A stretch of 64,000 nucleotides of DNA from an uncultured Alphaproteobacteria bacterium (GTDB lineage: Bacteria > Pseudomonadota > Alphaproteobacteria > UBA11222): contig CAMYID010000012.1 in the NCBI GenBank assembly GCA_947258435.1, forward strand, positions 1-64,000. Reading direction: 5' to 3'. Below are positions 25,479 to 33,424 of this stretch, piece after piece; within the stretch, counting starts at the first letter, position 1; every line of letters begins with the position of its first letter. The notes under the pieces are model-generated. The model was given only the letters and a program-made list of their open reading frames with translations. It searched no databases and was not told the DNA's origin. A program made the translations under genes and the position numbers.

Positions 25479-26048
25479 ATGGCGCGGCTCAATATCGCTG
25501 CAATCACGCATTCGGCCATCGCGGGCCAGATCGGTATTTGCGCCTGTCCGGGGCGGCGTTTGCCCCCCGGCATTACGGGCCAGCACAGCCGCGACCTTGA
25601 CGCGGATATAACGACCATCGCCAATTTTGGTGCACAGGCTGTGCTGACATTGATGGAGATGGGGGAGCTTGACTGGGCGGCGGTGCCGCTTGCCAGTCTG
25701 CGCGCTGCCGTTGAGGCGCGCCGCATGCAGTCGGTCTATCTGCCGATCGTCGATCAGCAAGCGCCCGACCATCATTGGGAGCGGCGCTGGCAGGCGCAAC
25801 GGTCCGAGCTACACGCAATTCTGAAGCAGGGCGGCAATCTGGTCATTCATTGCCGCGGCGGGCGCGGGCGCGCGGGCACAGTTGCGGCGCGTTTGCTGAT
25901 AGAGGCAGGTGAAGCACCCTGGACGGCGATGCAGCTTGTACGGTCTGCGCGTCCCGGCGCGATTGAGACAGCGGTGCAGGAACGCTATCTTATGGCCCTG
26001 CCGGCACAGGGGAAGGGCATGCCGCTCGGCGGTTCTCCCAAAGATTAA
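25479..26048 (+). CDS. CDKN3-like dual-specificity phosphatase
   Basis: A 189-aa protein with the cysteine-phosphatase loop HCRGGRGRAGT: Cys125-x5-Arg131, with His124 before it and a likely general acid Asp92 in LPIVDQQAP. The fold and spacing resemble bacterial CDKN3-like tyrosine/serine phosphatases. It would remove phosphate from a protein or small molecule in the cytoplasm. It is about 80 bp downstream of the zinc-finger gene. The substrate is unknown. Confidence 0.82.
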   Translation: MARLNIAAITHSAIAGQIGICACPGRRLPPGITGQHSRDLDADITTIANFGAQAVLTLMEMGELDWAAVPLASLRAAVEARRMQSVYLPIVDQQAPDHHWERRWQAQRSELHAILKQGGNLVIHCRGGRGRAGTVAARLLIEAGEAPWTAMQLVRSARPGAIETAVQERYLMALPAQGKGMPLGGSPKD

Positions 26049-26178
26049 AGCGCCGTTTCATTGCCCAACAGCCAGGTTTCAGGCTTATAATGGGCACCAT
26101 CACGCCTGCACTGAGCCATAGTCAGTTTGGCGACAAATAGGAAATTGCCGCATCCGCAGGCGATGAAGGGAGGGGGAA

Positions 26179-26967
26179 ATGGCAAGTTTTGAGTCCGATG
26201 GCCTCACGATCGCATTCAATGCTGCAGGATGGGGCGACCCTGTCCTGATGATCCATGGCTTTGCGGCCAATCGAAATCAGGCCTGGCGGTCAAGCGGGTG
26301 GTTTGATCTGCTTGATGCGGCCGGGCTTGACTATGCGGCGATGGATAATCGCGGGCATGGTGAAAGCGACAAGCCGCGCGACCCGGAAGCATATGCGATC
26401 GACAAGATGGCACGCGATATCATCAATTTTCTCGATTATCTGGAAGCGAAGCAGGCGGATATCGTTGCCCATTCCATGGGGGCGATGATTTCACTGGCAT
26501 TACTGCGCGATTATCCCGACCGGTTTAAATCTGCCGTGCTTTGTGGTGTGGGGGAAACCATGCTGGAAGAGCGCGATCGCAGAAAAGCGATGGCAGAGGC
26601 ACTGACGACTGAAGATACAGGCACGGTCAAAGACGAAACCGCTTTGTCTTTCCGTGCCTTTGCCGAATCAACCGGCAGCGATATGGCGGCGCTGGCGGCC
26701 TGCATTCAATGTGCGCGGCCGCCTGTCGACAGGGGTGCGCTGGAAAAAATCCGCATTCCCGTCATGGTTGTCACAGGTTCCGAGGATGAGCTGAGCGGCA
26801 AGCCCGAACCGCTTGCGGCGCTTATCCCCGGCGCGAAGGCGGTGACGATCGATGGTGCGACCCATCACACAATCATGGCTGACCCTGAATTCAAAACTGT
26901 CGTCTGCGACTTTCTGGGTATTGGAATGCCGGCAGACGAACCCGATGAAGATCGCTGGAAAAGATAG
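26179..26967 (+). CDS. Alpha/beta hydrolase
   Basis: A 262-aa alpha/beta hydrolase. LMIHGFAANRNQAW (about residues 23-36) holds the oxyanion region, NRGHGESDKP the following loop, AHSMGAMISLAL (about 98-109) the nucleophile Ser, and GATHHTIMAD the catalytic His near residue 233. The family includes esterases, lactonases and C-C hydrolases, and the sequence does not decide between them. It starts after AGGGAGGGGGAA and is the last gene before the minus-strand regulatory block. Confidence 0.88.
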   Translation: MASFESDGLTIAFNAAGWGDPVLMIHGFAANRNQAWRSSGWFDLLDAAGLDYAAMDNRGHGESDKPRDPEAYAIDKMARDIINFLDYLEAKQADIVAHSMGAMISLALLRDYPDRFKSAVLCGVGETMLEERDRRKAMAEALTTEDTGTVKDETALSFRAFAESTGSDMAALAACIQCARPPVDRGALEKIRIPVMVVTGSEDELSGKPEPLAALIPGAKAVTIDGATHHTIMADPEFKTVVCDFLGIGMPADEPDEDRWKR

Positions 26968-26981
26968 AGAAGCCCGCACGA

Positions 26982-27563
26982 TCAGCTCTTACGGGCAAAC
27001 TTCTCGGGGGCCGGGGGCGGGGGCCGCTGGTTGGTGGGCTGGCGCACAGCGCGCAGCCGGCTTGCCCTTTCCTGTTTCAGCACCATCGTATGCCTGAGCT
27101 TTATTGCGGTTTCCAGCAGGTTATCGAGATGTTCAATCAGGCGGTTTCCGGTGATCGCGTCATCGGACAATGTGCCCTGGTCAGCCAGCCCTTTTGCAAG
27201 ATTTTGCAGTAGGGCAGCGGTTTCCTCACCCAGCAGGGCCAGGAGTGCGGACCAGTGATGGCAATCGTCCTGGCCGCCCGCAATCGTTGGCATTTGCACA
27301 AGTTCGAAGCCGATCAGATTAGCCAGGGTCTGGGTCAGGATCGGTCGCCCGCAATCCCGCTCAAGATCGGCGACGATATCAGCGGGAATATGCAGCTTTT
27401 CGCGCGGATCGTAATAGCGCGACAGTTCACTGTGACCGACACGGGTAATCGCCGCCGCCGCCTCCAGCCCCCCGCACGCTTTCACAAGATGCCGTGTCGC
27501 CTGCTTCAGCCGGGAATATTCGTTGTCGCTGCAGGGGCGATGATCTTCTGACTGCAAATTCAT
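26982..27563 (-). CDS. Phage CII/CP76-like regulatory protein
   Basis: A 193-aa protein. Residues about 24-85 (LVKACGGLEAAAAITRVGH, then SELSRYYDP, HIPADIVADLER, PILTQTLANL) match the Phage_CP76/CII-type regulators, which have a helix-turn-helix in the GG..AA..TRV..S.LSRY region. The C-terminal part is helical and ends in a Pro-rich tail. It probably binds DNA. It lies upstream of the GTA genes next to mucR and has an AT-rich promoter region, so control of phage-derived genes is possible but not shown. Confidence 0.7.
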   Translation of the reverse strand: MNLQSEDHRPCSDNEYSRLKQATRHLVKACGGLEAAAAITRVGHSELSRYYDPREKLHIPADIVADLERDCGRPILTQTLANLIGFELVQMPTIAGGQDDCHHWSALLALLGEETAALLQNLAKGLADQGTLSDDAITGNRLIEHLDNLLETAIKLRHTMVLKQERASRLRAVRQPTNQRPPPPAPEKFARKS

Positions 27564-27689
27564 ATATCTCTCCGGACAAATGCACGTAAAAAGAGTGTAT
27601 ATGAATATTACAAATGTATAAGTGTGTAAATATTAATCATGTTTCCCGTTGTGAGTGCAATGCATTCGGGTGCACTTTTCAGGGGTAGT

Positions 27690-27841
27690 TCGGTGCGGCT
27701 AACCTCGTTGCCGAATTTAACATCCCCCCATCTTCCAGCCGGGTTCCCGGATGGAAGAGCAGATCGGCAGTACACCCCATCCTGCCGATACTTGCCGGTC
27801 CTGGTAGCGTTTCGCCTCCGCTGCCGGGACCGGCTTTATTT
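27690..27841 (+). ncRNA. Candidate small RNA with three hairpins and a terminator
   Basis: Three hairpins follow one another: CTTCCA-G-CCGGG / CCCGG-A-TGGAAG (27732-27757), ATCGGCAG / CTGCCGAT (27763-27789), and a 16-bp stem 27794-27809 / 27819-27834 with two G-T pairs, followed by TTTATTT. The last is an intrinsic terminator on the plus strand, yet no plus-strand gene lies upstream. The single-stranded parts are C-rich (CCCCCCA, ACACCCCA, CGCCTC), so contacts with ribosome binding sites of target mRNAs are possible. The 5' end is a guess; no clear promoter was found. Confidence 0.55.
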
Positions 27842-27893
27842 GCCGCATCAAAGTGCGAATGTCATGGAAGGGCGGGGGTATTCCAATAAAAAA

Positions 27894-27942
27894 CAGGCGA
27901 AAATGGCAAATACGCCTTAAGCGCATGTGCCATTTTCGCCTG
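27894..27942 (-). terminator. Terminator of mucR (perfect 15-bp stem)
   Basis: CAGGCGAAAATGGCA (27894-27908) and TGCCATTTTCGCCTG (27928-27942) are exact inverted repeats. On the minus strand the stem is followed by TTTTTTATT, so it ends the mucR transcript about 100 bases after the stop codon. Confidence 0.88.
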
Positions 27943-28038
27943 CTGCAATTGCGTGCTGTCAGTTTGCGTCGTTACGAGGCGTGTCCCGACATATGCCGAG
28001 TGAGCGACAGAGTGGACACCGACGGGATACCGACTGGA

Positions 28039-28446
28039 CTAGGACTTTCCGCGGCCTTTTTGACCCAGCCCCATCTGTTTGGCGAGCGCTGAACGCGCCT
28101 TGGCATAGTTCGGGGCGACCATGGGATAATCCTTCGGCAGGCCCCATTTCGTGCGATATTCTTCCGGTGTCATATCGTAATGGGCGCGTAAATGCCGTTT
28201 TAGCGATTTGAATTTCTTGCCGTCTTCCAGACAAATTATATAGTCAGGCGTGACCGAACGGCGTACCGAGATAGCAGGCTTGGCAGGTTCTTCTTCATCC
28301 GCGGCCAATCCCTGAGAAACATTATTCAAAGAGTTGTAAACATTCTGAACAAGTGAAGGAAGATCCCCTGCGGCAACTTCATTGTTACCCACATATGCAG
28401 AAACAATTTCGGCGGTCATATCAATTAATTTATTCTTATCATCCAT
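28039..28446 (-). CDS. mucR: MucR/Ros family transcriptional regulator
   Basis: This 135-aa protein has an N-terminal helical region and the C-terminal Ros/MucR DNA-binding domain: SVTPDYIICLEDGKKFKSL, RHLRAHYDMTPEEYRTKWGL and DYPMVAPNYAKARSALAK. In Ros the metal site starts CLEC; here it is CLED, a substitution common in the family. MucR proteins bind AT-rich DNA with low sequence demand and often repress surface, virulence or horizontally gained genes and their own gene. The long AT-rich region directly upstream suits autoregulation, and the GTA cluster starts about 1.6 kb away. Confidence 0.93.
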   Translation of the reverse strand: MDDKNKLIDMTAEIVSAYVGNNEVAAGDLPSLVQNVYNSLNNVSQGLAADEEEPAKPAISVRRSVTPDYIICLEDGKKFKSLKRHLRAHYDMTPEEYRTKWGLPKDYPMVAPNYAKARSALAKQMGLGQKGRGKS

Positions 28447-29014
28447 AGTCCTGTTCTTTCTTCAAGTAAGCCCGTGACCGGGACAATCTGCTGCAGCAAA
28501 TTCAGATAATTTGAATTCACCATTCTAAATTGCAGCGATTGCTTTAATTATTTCATGTTAACTAAGTGTTCTGCGAAGTTTGAGGTGGCGCCGATATTAT
28601 CCATCGCCAATTTATGTTATCCATTACCAATTTGATGTTTCATTCTTGAAAAATCACACCAAAACTCAAATTTCACTTTATTACTTTTGATTTCTAATAC
28701 TCCTTGCAAATAAATACAAGATATAAATTGCAGGAAAAAGCGGACACCTCATCAAGTTACAAATTTCCCAAGTAGAGTGCCCGGGCGCATCTCTAAAACG
28801 CCGCTGATTGCCTTATTCGCCTGCCATTGAATCAGACAGCATATTTGCAGACTTGCCAGGGTTGCCCGATATCTGCCGCTACATATCGCGCGGGCCTTGC
28901 ATTTTTCATTGTGGTGGTCGCGATGACTATTCTGCCGCTGTCAATACTATTGACATCATCGCCGAACTGCATATCCTTTAATAAGAATAAAAACCTATTT
29001 TTTTGGGGGTTTGC
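28447..29014. promoter_or_regulatory. AT-rich intergenic region between mucR and the DUF6456 gene
   Basis: This 568-bp stretch between divergent genes is much richer in A+T than the surrounding DNA, especially 28490-28740. It holds the mucR promoter, a tandem near-repeat at 28597-28636, and the promoter of the DUF6456 gene (AT-rich 28970-29005, ribosome site GGGGG before 29015). No convincing gene is present; a 63-codon frame at 28827-29018 needs a TTG start without a ribosome site. Confidence 0.7.
28597..28636. repeat. Tandem 20-bp near-repeat upstream of mucR
   Basis: TTATCCATCGCCAATTTATG is followed directly by TTATCCATTACCAATTTGAT, about two helical turns apart. Position (about 150 bp before mucR) and AT content suggest operator sites, possibly for MucR itself. 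Confidence 0.55.
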
Positions 29015-29830
29015 ATGACTGATCGGGATCGCGTCATATCTGGCCTGCTGGGCAAGCTGGCAGGGGATAATGCGCTTATCTGCAGAAAATATGAGGGTGC
29101 GGTGCTGTTGCAGCCCGCCGGTGAGGGGCAGTTGCGGTCGGCGGCTGACATCGATGCACAGTTGCTGGCAACGCTGGTGGCGCGGGAACTGGTGCAGAGG
29201 GTTGTGTGGGACGGCGCTTGCGACGGTGAGACCTGTTTCAGAATTTCACAGATCGGGCGGGCGTATCTGCGCCGGTATCAGGCTTCCGGCAAGGGGGGCG
29301 ATCCGTTTCGCGATCAGCATATGCCGGTTACCGCGGAACGGATGGGTACGGATATGCAGCGCCGCAGAAATCAGGCGGAATCGCCGTTGGAGTGGCTGTC
29401 CCGGCGCCGTGGAAAAGACGGTAAGGCGTTTATAAGCAAAGATCAATTCAATGCCGGGGAGCGGTTGCGGCGGGATTTTACTTTTGCGCAACTTGAGCCG
29501 CGCGTCACCGGTTCCTGGTCGCCGGTTGCGCGGGCCACCGCGTCGGGATTTGCCGGCGAGCCGGAAACAGGCGCACGGGCGGTTGATGCCAAACAACGGT
29601 TTTACCGGGCATTGGATATGGTGGGGCCGGGGCTTTGCGAGATCCTTGTGGAGGTGTGCTGTAACCTGAGTGGCCTGGCCGAGGCTGAGCGCAAGCTCGA
29701 CTGGCCGGCGCGCTCAGGCAAGGTTGTGCTTGGTATCGCGCTCGATCATCTGGTGCGGCACTACGGTATGGTTGCGACCGGTCCCGTGCAGGGCCGGATT
29801 CAGGGCGGTCCCGCGGAACGGGGAAAATAA
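29015..29830 (+). CDS. DUF6456 domain protein, possible GTA regulator
   Basis: A 271-aa protein. The N-terminal part (VISGLLGKLAGDNALI.. to ISQIGRAYLRRY, residues about 8-90) resembles a winged helix, and the C-terminal part has KAFISKDQFNAGERLRRDF and LEPRVTGSW, features of the alphaproteobacterial DUF6456 domain, followed by ALDMVGPGLCEILVEVCCN. It sits immediately upstream of the GTA promoter and terminase genes. By position it could be an activator of the GafA/GafYZ kind; this is inference. Start ATG 29015 is chosen because GGGGG lies in front of it. Confidence 0.72.
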   Translation: MTDRDRVISGLLGKLAGDNALICRKYEGAVLLQPAGEGQLRSAADIDAQLLATLVARELVQRVVWDGACDGETCFRISQIGRAYLRRYQASGKGGDPFRDQHMPVTAERMGTDMQRRRNQAESPLEWLSRRRGKDGKAFISKDQFNAGERLRRDFTFAQLEPRVTGSWSPVARATASGFAGEPETGARAVDAKQRFYRALDMVGPGLCEILVEVCCNLSGLAEAERKLDWPARSGKVVLGIALDHLVRHYGMVATGPVQGRIQGGPAERGK

Positions 29831-29844
29831 TAGGAATAAAATCC

Positions 29845-29873
29845 TTGACTTGTGTCACGCTCCCTGATATAAG
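29845..29873 (+). promoter_or_regulatory. Sigma70-type promoter of the GTA cluster
   Basis: TTGACT (29845-29850), 17-bp spacer, TATAAG (29868-29873). Five of six bases fit the consensus in each box. Transcription would start near 29880, leaving a leader of about 145 bases before the first terminase gene. Confidence 0.75.
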
Positions 29874-29885
29874 TCTTGTCATACT

Positions 29886-29989
29886 CGATAAATAGGTCAG
29901 CCGGCGGGTGTCGCATCAATGACTGACGGGGCAGCGGACGACTTCTGCGCTTCCGTTGTGTCGCGCACCGCTGTCGCCTGACCTTATCG
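29886..29989 (+). promoter_or_regulatory. Structured 5' leader of the GTA transcript
   Basis: CGATAA-ATA-GGTCAG (29886-29900) pairs with CTGACC-TTATCG (29978-29989): 12 bp with a three-base bulge, closing a loop of 77 bases. The loop contains further self-complementary GC-rich pieces. The element starts close to the predicted transcription start and ends 35 bases before the first gene. It could be a site for antitermination, attenuation or RNA stability control. Confidence 0.5.
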
Positions 29990-30024
29990 ATTACCCCAAT
30001 TTATGAAATTTCAGCGAGGCGGCC

Positions 30025-30561
30025 TTGGCTTGCAGGCGGATCGACTGGCGACAGGTGCGCGCTGACTATGAGGCGGGCGGGCAGTCAATTGCCGCGATTG
30101 CGCGACGGCATGGCATTTCGCGCAGCACCTTATATCGGCAGCGACGCAGGCAGGGATGGCAGAGCGGTGTGCAGACCGTGTCGCAAAACAGGGATCCGAT
30201 GGTGCAGGCCCCAAGGGCGCCAGCGGACGGGGCGGCCCGCGCCTCGGTGCGGATGATCGCCATCGTGAGCCGGATGACAGATCAGCTCGACGCGGTGCTG
30301 GCCGAAAGTGATATGGGCGCGATGTCGGCGGCCGACAGAAAGGGCCTTTCTGATCTGGTAACGAACCTTACCCGGGCGCTCGAAAAGCTTACCGCCCTCG
30401 AACGCGCGGATGGGCTGGCCGACGCTGTAACCGGTTCCAGATCTGAAAACACCGAAGCGGAGAGCCGCGTGCATGACATCTGGGACGATCTTCAACGCCG
30501 TCTGGCTCGCCTCGCAGACGCCGGCGGAGCGGCAGTGGATTCTGCGCCAACTGCCGGTTGA
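30025..30561 (+). CDS. GTA small terminase subunit (g1-like)
   Basis: A 178-aa protein with an N-terminal helix-turn-helix (SIAAIARRHGISRSTLYRQR, residues about 21-40), as in small terminases and resolvase-type HTHs, and a C-terminal helical oligomerisation region (DRKGLSDLVTNLTRALEKL). With the large subunit it would recognise and feed DNA into proheads; in GTAs this is with little sequence preference. The only suitable start is TTG at 30025, about 20 bases after an out-of-frame ATG, so translation may be weak. It overlaps the large subunit gene by 89 bases. Confidence 0.78.
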   Translation: MACRRIDWRQVRADYEAGGQSIAAIARRHGISRSTLYRQRRRQGWQSGVQTVSQNRDPMVQAPRAPADGAARASVRMIAIVSRMTDQLDAVLAESDMGAMSAADRKGLSDLVTNLTRALEKLTALERADGLADAVTGSRSENTEAESRVHDIWDDLQRRLARLADAGGAAVDSAPTAG

Positions 30562-31813
30562 TACGGTTACCGCCTTGCCCTGGTTGTGGCGTTTCTGGGC
30601 CCGGCCCGATCAGTTGCCGCCATCTGGCGAATGGACAAGCTGGATCATGCTGGGCGGGCGCGGTGCCGGCAAAACACGCGCCGGTGCGGAATGGGTGCGT
30701 GCCTCGGTCGAAGGGCGGACACCCCTGTCGGGCGGGCAACGTGGCCGGCTGGCCCTTATCGGTGAAACGCTGGCCGCGGTGCGCGATGTGATGGTGGAAG
30801 GCGAGAGCGGTATTCTGGCGATTTCCCCTGATTGGGCCCGCCCGAAATTCGAACCGTCAAAGAGGCGTTTAAGCTGGGGTAATGGTGCGGTAGCGCAGAT
30901 CTTTTCTGCGGACGATCCCGATTCCCTGCGTGGGCCGCAATTTGACGGCGCCTGGGCCGATGAGCTTGCCAAATGGCGCTATGGCCGGGAAAGCTGGGAC
31001 ATGCTGCAGTTCGGATTGCGGCTTGGGGCCGATCCCCGGCAGGTTGTCACGACAACGCCGCGCCCTGTGCGGCTGCTTCGCGAGCTGATGGCGGATCCGA
31101 ACAATGTGGTGACACGGGTATCGACCTATGCCAACCGGCCCCATCTCGCGCCGCAGTTTTTTCGCCGGATCATTGCGCAATATGAAGGCACGCGCCTGGG
31201 CCGGCAGGAGCTGATGGCCGAAATTCTGAGCGATAATCCCGAGGCGCTGTGGCGGCATGAGGATATCGATATGGCGCGTATTGTACGGCCGCCGCGATTG
31301 CGGCAGGTGGTCGTGGCGGTTGATCCGCCCGCCAGCGCACACAGACAAAGCGATGCCTGCGGTATCATCGTCGCCGGGATCGGTGAGGATGATGCGGGCT
31401 ATGTACTGGCCGATCACACGGTGCAGGGCGTTTCGCCGCGCGGATGGGCGGCGCAGGCGGTCGCCGCCTTTTACCGGCATGATGCCGCGCGTTTGCTTGT
31501 CGAGGTTAATCAGGGGGGTGACATGGCGGAAGCCGTGATCCGGCAGGTCGATGACCGGATTGCCATCCGGCAGGTGCGGGCAAGCCGGGGCAAGGGTGCG
31601 CGTGCCGAGCCTGTATCGGCGCTTTACGAGCAGGGGCGGGTGCATCATGTCGGCACATTGCCTGAACTGGAAACCGAGATGACCGAATTCACGGCCGGTT
31701 TCGACCGTCGCCGCGCTGGCTGGAGTCCGGACCGGGTCGACGCGCTGGTCTGGGCACTGACCGAGCTGATGCTGCAGGGCGAGGCGGGAAAGCCGCGTCT
31801 GCGGCGGCTCTGA
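30473..31813 (+). CDS. GTA large terminase (packaging ATPase/nuclease, g2)
   Basis: A 446-aa motor protein. Walker A is GGRGAGKT (residues 61-68), followed by RAGAEWVRA; the region around FDGAWADELAKW (about 160) is the Walker B/catalytic Glu site, and VVAVDPPASAHRQSDACGI (about 277) starts the RNase H-like nuclease with its first Asp; DRVDALVWALTEL near the end holds the last acidic residue. It packages host DNA into the GTA head and cuts it at headful. The start lies inside the g1 gene, needed to include the conserved LPWLWRFWARPDQLPP region. Confidence 0.93.
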   Translation: MTSGTIFNAVWLASQTPAERQWILRQLPVDTVTALPWLWRFWARPDQLPPSGEWTSWIMLGGRGAGKTRAGAEWVRASVEGRTPLSGGQRGRLALIGETLAAVRDVMVEGESGILAISPDWARPKFEPSKRRLSWGNGAVAQIFSADDPDSLRGPQFDGAWADELAKWRYGRESWDMLQFGLRLGADPRQVVTTTPRPVRLLRELMADPNNVVTRVSTYANRPHLAPQFFRRIIAQYEGTRLGRQELMAEILSDNPEALWRHEDIDMARIVRPPRLRQVVVAVDPPASAHRQSDACGIIVAGIGEDDAGYVLADHTVQGVSPRGWAAQAVAAFYRHDAARLLVEVNQGGDMAEAVIRQVDDRIAIRQVRASRGKGARAEPVSALYEQGRVHHVGTLPELETEMTEFTAGFDRRRAGWSPDRVDALVWALTELMLQGEAGKPRLRRL

Positions 31814-31836
31814 TCCATAAACCGGGAGGGAACTGG

Positions 31837-33057
31837 GTGAAAACCAATAGCTCATTATTGCGCCGTCGGCCAAAACGCGGCGCGCCGGCACGCAAGGACA
31901 GTGCGACCGGTCCCATGATCGCGCTGCACCGGCAGGGTGTGCCTGTCTGGACGCCGCGAAACTATGCGGAACTTGCGCGCGAGGGGTTTGCGCGCAATGC
32001 GGTGGCCTATCGCTGCGTGCGACTGATTGCCGAAAGCGCGGCGGCGCTGCCATGGCTGCTCTACGAGCGCGAAGGCGGACGTGAGCGGGAGCGTGATGAT
32101 CATCCGATGCTCAGCCTGCTTGCAAATCCCAACCCCTTGCAGTGCGGGCCTGAATTAATGGAAGCCTGGTACGGTTTTCTGATGATCTCGGGTAACGCTT
32201 ACCTGGAAGCGGTGGATATTGCGGCCCAGCCGCGCGAGCTCTATGCCTTGCGGCCCGACCGCATGTCTTTGATCCCTGGACCGCGTGGCTGGCCTGTCGC
32301 CTATGAGTATAGGGCGGGCGGCGGGAAAGTGCGCTTCGATATGGACCGTGCCGCCGGGCGTGAACCGATTCTGCATCTGAGACTGTTTCATCCGCTCAAC
32401 GATTATTATGGTTTTTCGCCGATCGAGGCAGCGGCTGGGGGGATCGATATCCATAATGCGGCTGGCAGCTGGAACAAGGCGCTGCTGGATAACGGGGCAC
32501 GACCATCGGGCGCGCTTGTCTATCATGGGACGGAAGGACAGAGTAATCTCAGTGAGGAACAGTTTGCGCGCCTGAAATCCGAGCTTGGCGACAATTATCA
32601 GGGTGCGGCCAATGCAGGCCGGCCGCTCTTGCTTGAGGGTGGACTTGACTGGAAGGAAATGTCCTTCAATCCGAAAGATATGGATTTCATTCAGTCAAAG
32701 AACATTGCCGCGCGGGAGATTGCGGCGGCTTTTGGCGTGCCACCGATGCTGCTTGGCATTACCGGTGACAATACCTATGCGAATTATCAGGAGGCGAACC
32801 GCGCTTTCTACCGGCAGACGGTGCTGCCGCTTGTGGGGAAAGCGGCGCGTGCGCTCAGCGTATGGCTGGGTCCGCGTTTCGGCGGCAATCTGCGGCTCTG
32901 GTACGATGCCGATCAGGTGGAGGCATTGTCCTATGATCGCGAATTGCTCTGGAAACGGGTGCAGAGCGCTGACTTCCTGTCGGTAAATGAAAAACGCGCG
33001 GCGCTTGGTTATGCGCCCGTCGAAGGCGGTGACGCGATCGCCGCGACAAATGGTTGA
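31837..33057 (+). CDS. GTA portal protein (g3)
   Basis: A 406-aa HK97-type portal protein. The core contains VAYRCVRLIAESAAALPWLLY (about residues 50-70, quoted in part as VRLIAESAAALPW), HPMLSLLANPN, and further on IAAAFGVPPMLLGITGDNTYANYQEANRAFY (in part GVPPMLLGITGD), all typical of the family. Twelve copies form the ring through which DNA enters and leaves the head. The start is GTG after GGGAGGGAACTGG. The stop overlaps the next ATG. Confidence 0.93.
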   Translation: MKTNSSLLRRRPKRGAPARKDSATGPMIALHRQGVPVWTPRNYAELAREGFARNAVAYRCVRLIAESAAALPWLLYEREGGRERERDDHPMLSLLANPNPLQCGPELMEAWYGFLMISGNAYLEAVDIAAQPRELYALRPDRMSLIPGPRGWPVAYEYRAGGGKVRFDMDRAAGREPILHLRLFHPLNDYYGFSPIEAAAGGIDIHNAAGSWNKALLDNGARPSGALVYHGTEGQSNLSEEQFARLKSELGDNYQGAANAGRPLLLEGGLDWKEMSFNPKDMDFIQSKNIAAREIAAAFGVPPMLLGITGDNTYANYQEANRAFYRQTVLPLVGKAARALSVWLGPRFGGNLRLWYDADQVEALSYDRELLWKRVQSADFLSVNEKRAALGYAPVEGGDAIAATNG

Positions 33058-33332
33058 TGCCGATGAGTATATCTGAAGACAAGAACCATAATGTCTGGCG
33101 GATCGACCGGCGGGTGCCGGCGATGATGTTTGTGATGTTGGCCCTGCAGATCGGTGCGGCGCTTGTGTGGGCGGGCGCGGTTGGACAGCGGATCGACCGT
33201 CTGGAAGCGGCAACCGACGACCAGGCCGTACTTGTCGAGCGGACGGTGCGGCTTGAGGAGCAGTTGCGCCATGCGCTGGGGCTGCTTGACCGGATAGAGG
33301 GGAAAATCGATAAAATCGACAGCCGTTCCTGA
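33057..33332 (+). CDS. Small membrane protein of the GTA cluster (g3.5-like)
   Basis: A 91-aa protein with one membrane segment (AMMFVMLALQIGAALVWAGA, about residues 20-39) followed by a coiled-coil-forming tail with repeated Arg/Glu (ERTVRLEEQLRHALGLLDRI). It begins within the portal stop (TGATG), so translation is coupled. Its counterpart in RcGTA is the small ORF g3.5 of unknown role. It is the last GTA gene before the acyl-CoA dehydrogenase insertion. Confidence 0.75.
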   Translation: MPMSISEDKNHNVWRIDRRVPAMMFVMLALQIGAALVWAGAVGQRIDRLEAATDDQAVLVERTVRLEEQLRHALGLLDRIEGKIDKIDSRS

Positions 33333-33388
33333 CGGTTTTCAAGGGGGTTCAGGGATGCCCGGTCGCATGCTAGATTGCGCGCAAATTC

Positions 33389-33406
33389 GCCGCCTTTGCG
33401 GCCTTT
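33389..33406 (+). terminator. Short hairpin with T-run after g3.5
   Basis: GCCGC (33389-33393), loop CTTT, GCGGC (33398-33402), then CTTTTG. A weak intrinsic terminator at the left boundary of the acyl-CoA dehydrogenase insertion. Confidence 0.5.
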
Positions 33407-33424
33407 TGTTGCGGAGCATAGCTA

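Noticed and set aside
27639-27920. A 93-codon plus-strand frame in the mucR to CP76 gap
   Set aside because: The frame runs through three strong hairpins and a terminator, has no ribosome site, and its translation has no domain. A non-coding RNA explains the region better.
28827-29018. A 63-aa membrane peptide gene upstream of the DUF6456 gene
   Set aside because: It needs a TTG start with no ribosome site, its end overlaps the start of the DUF6456 gene, and it lies in AT-rich promoter DNA.
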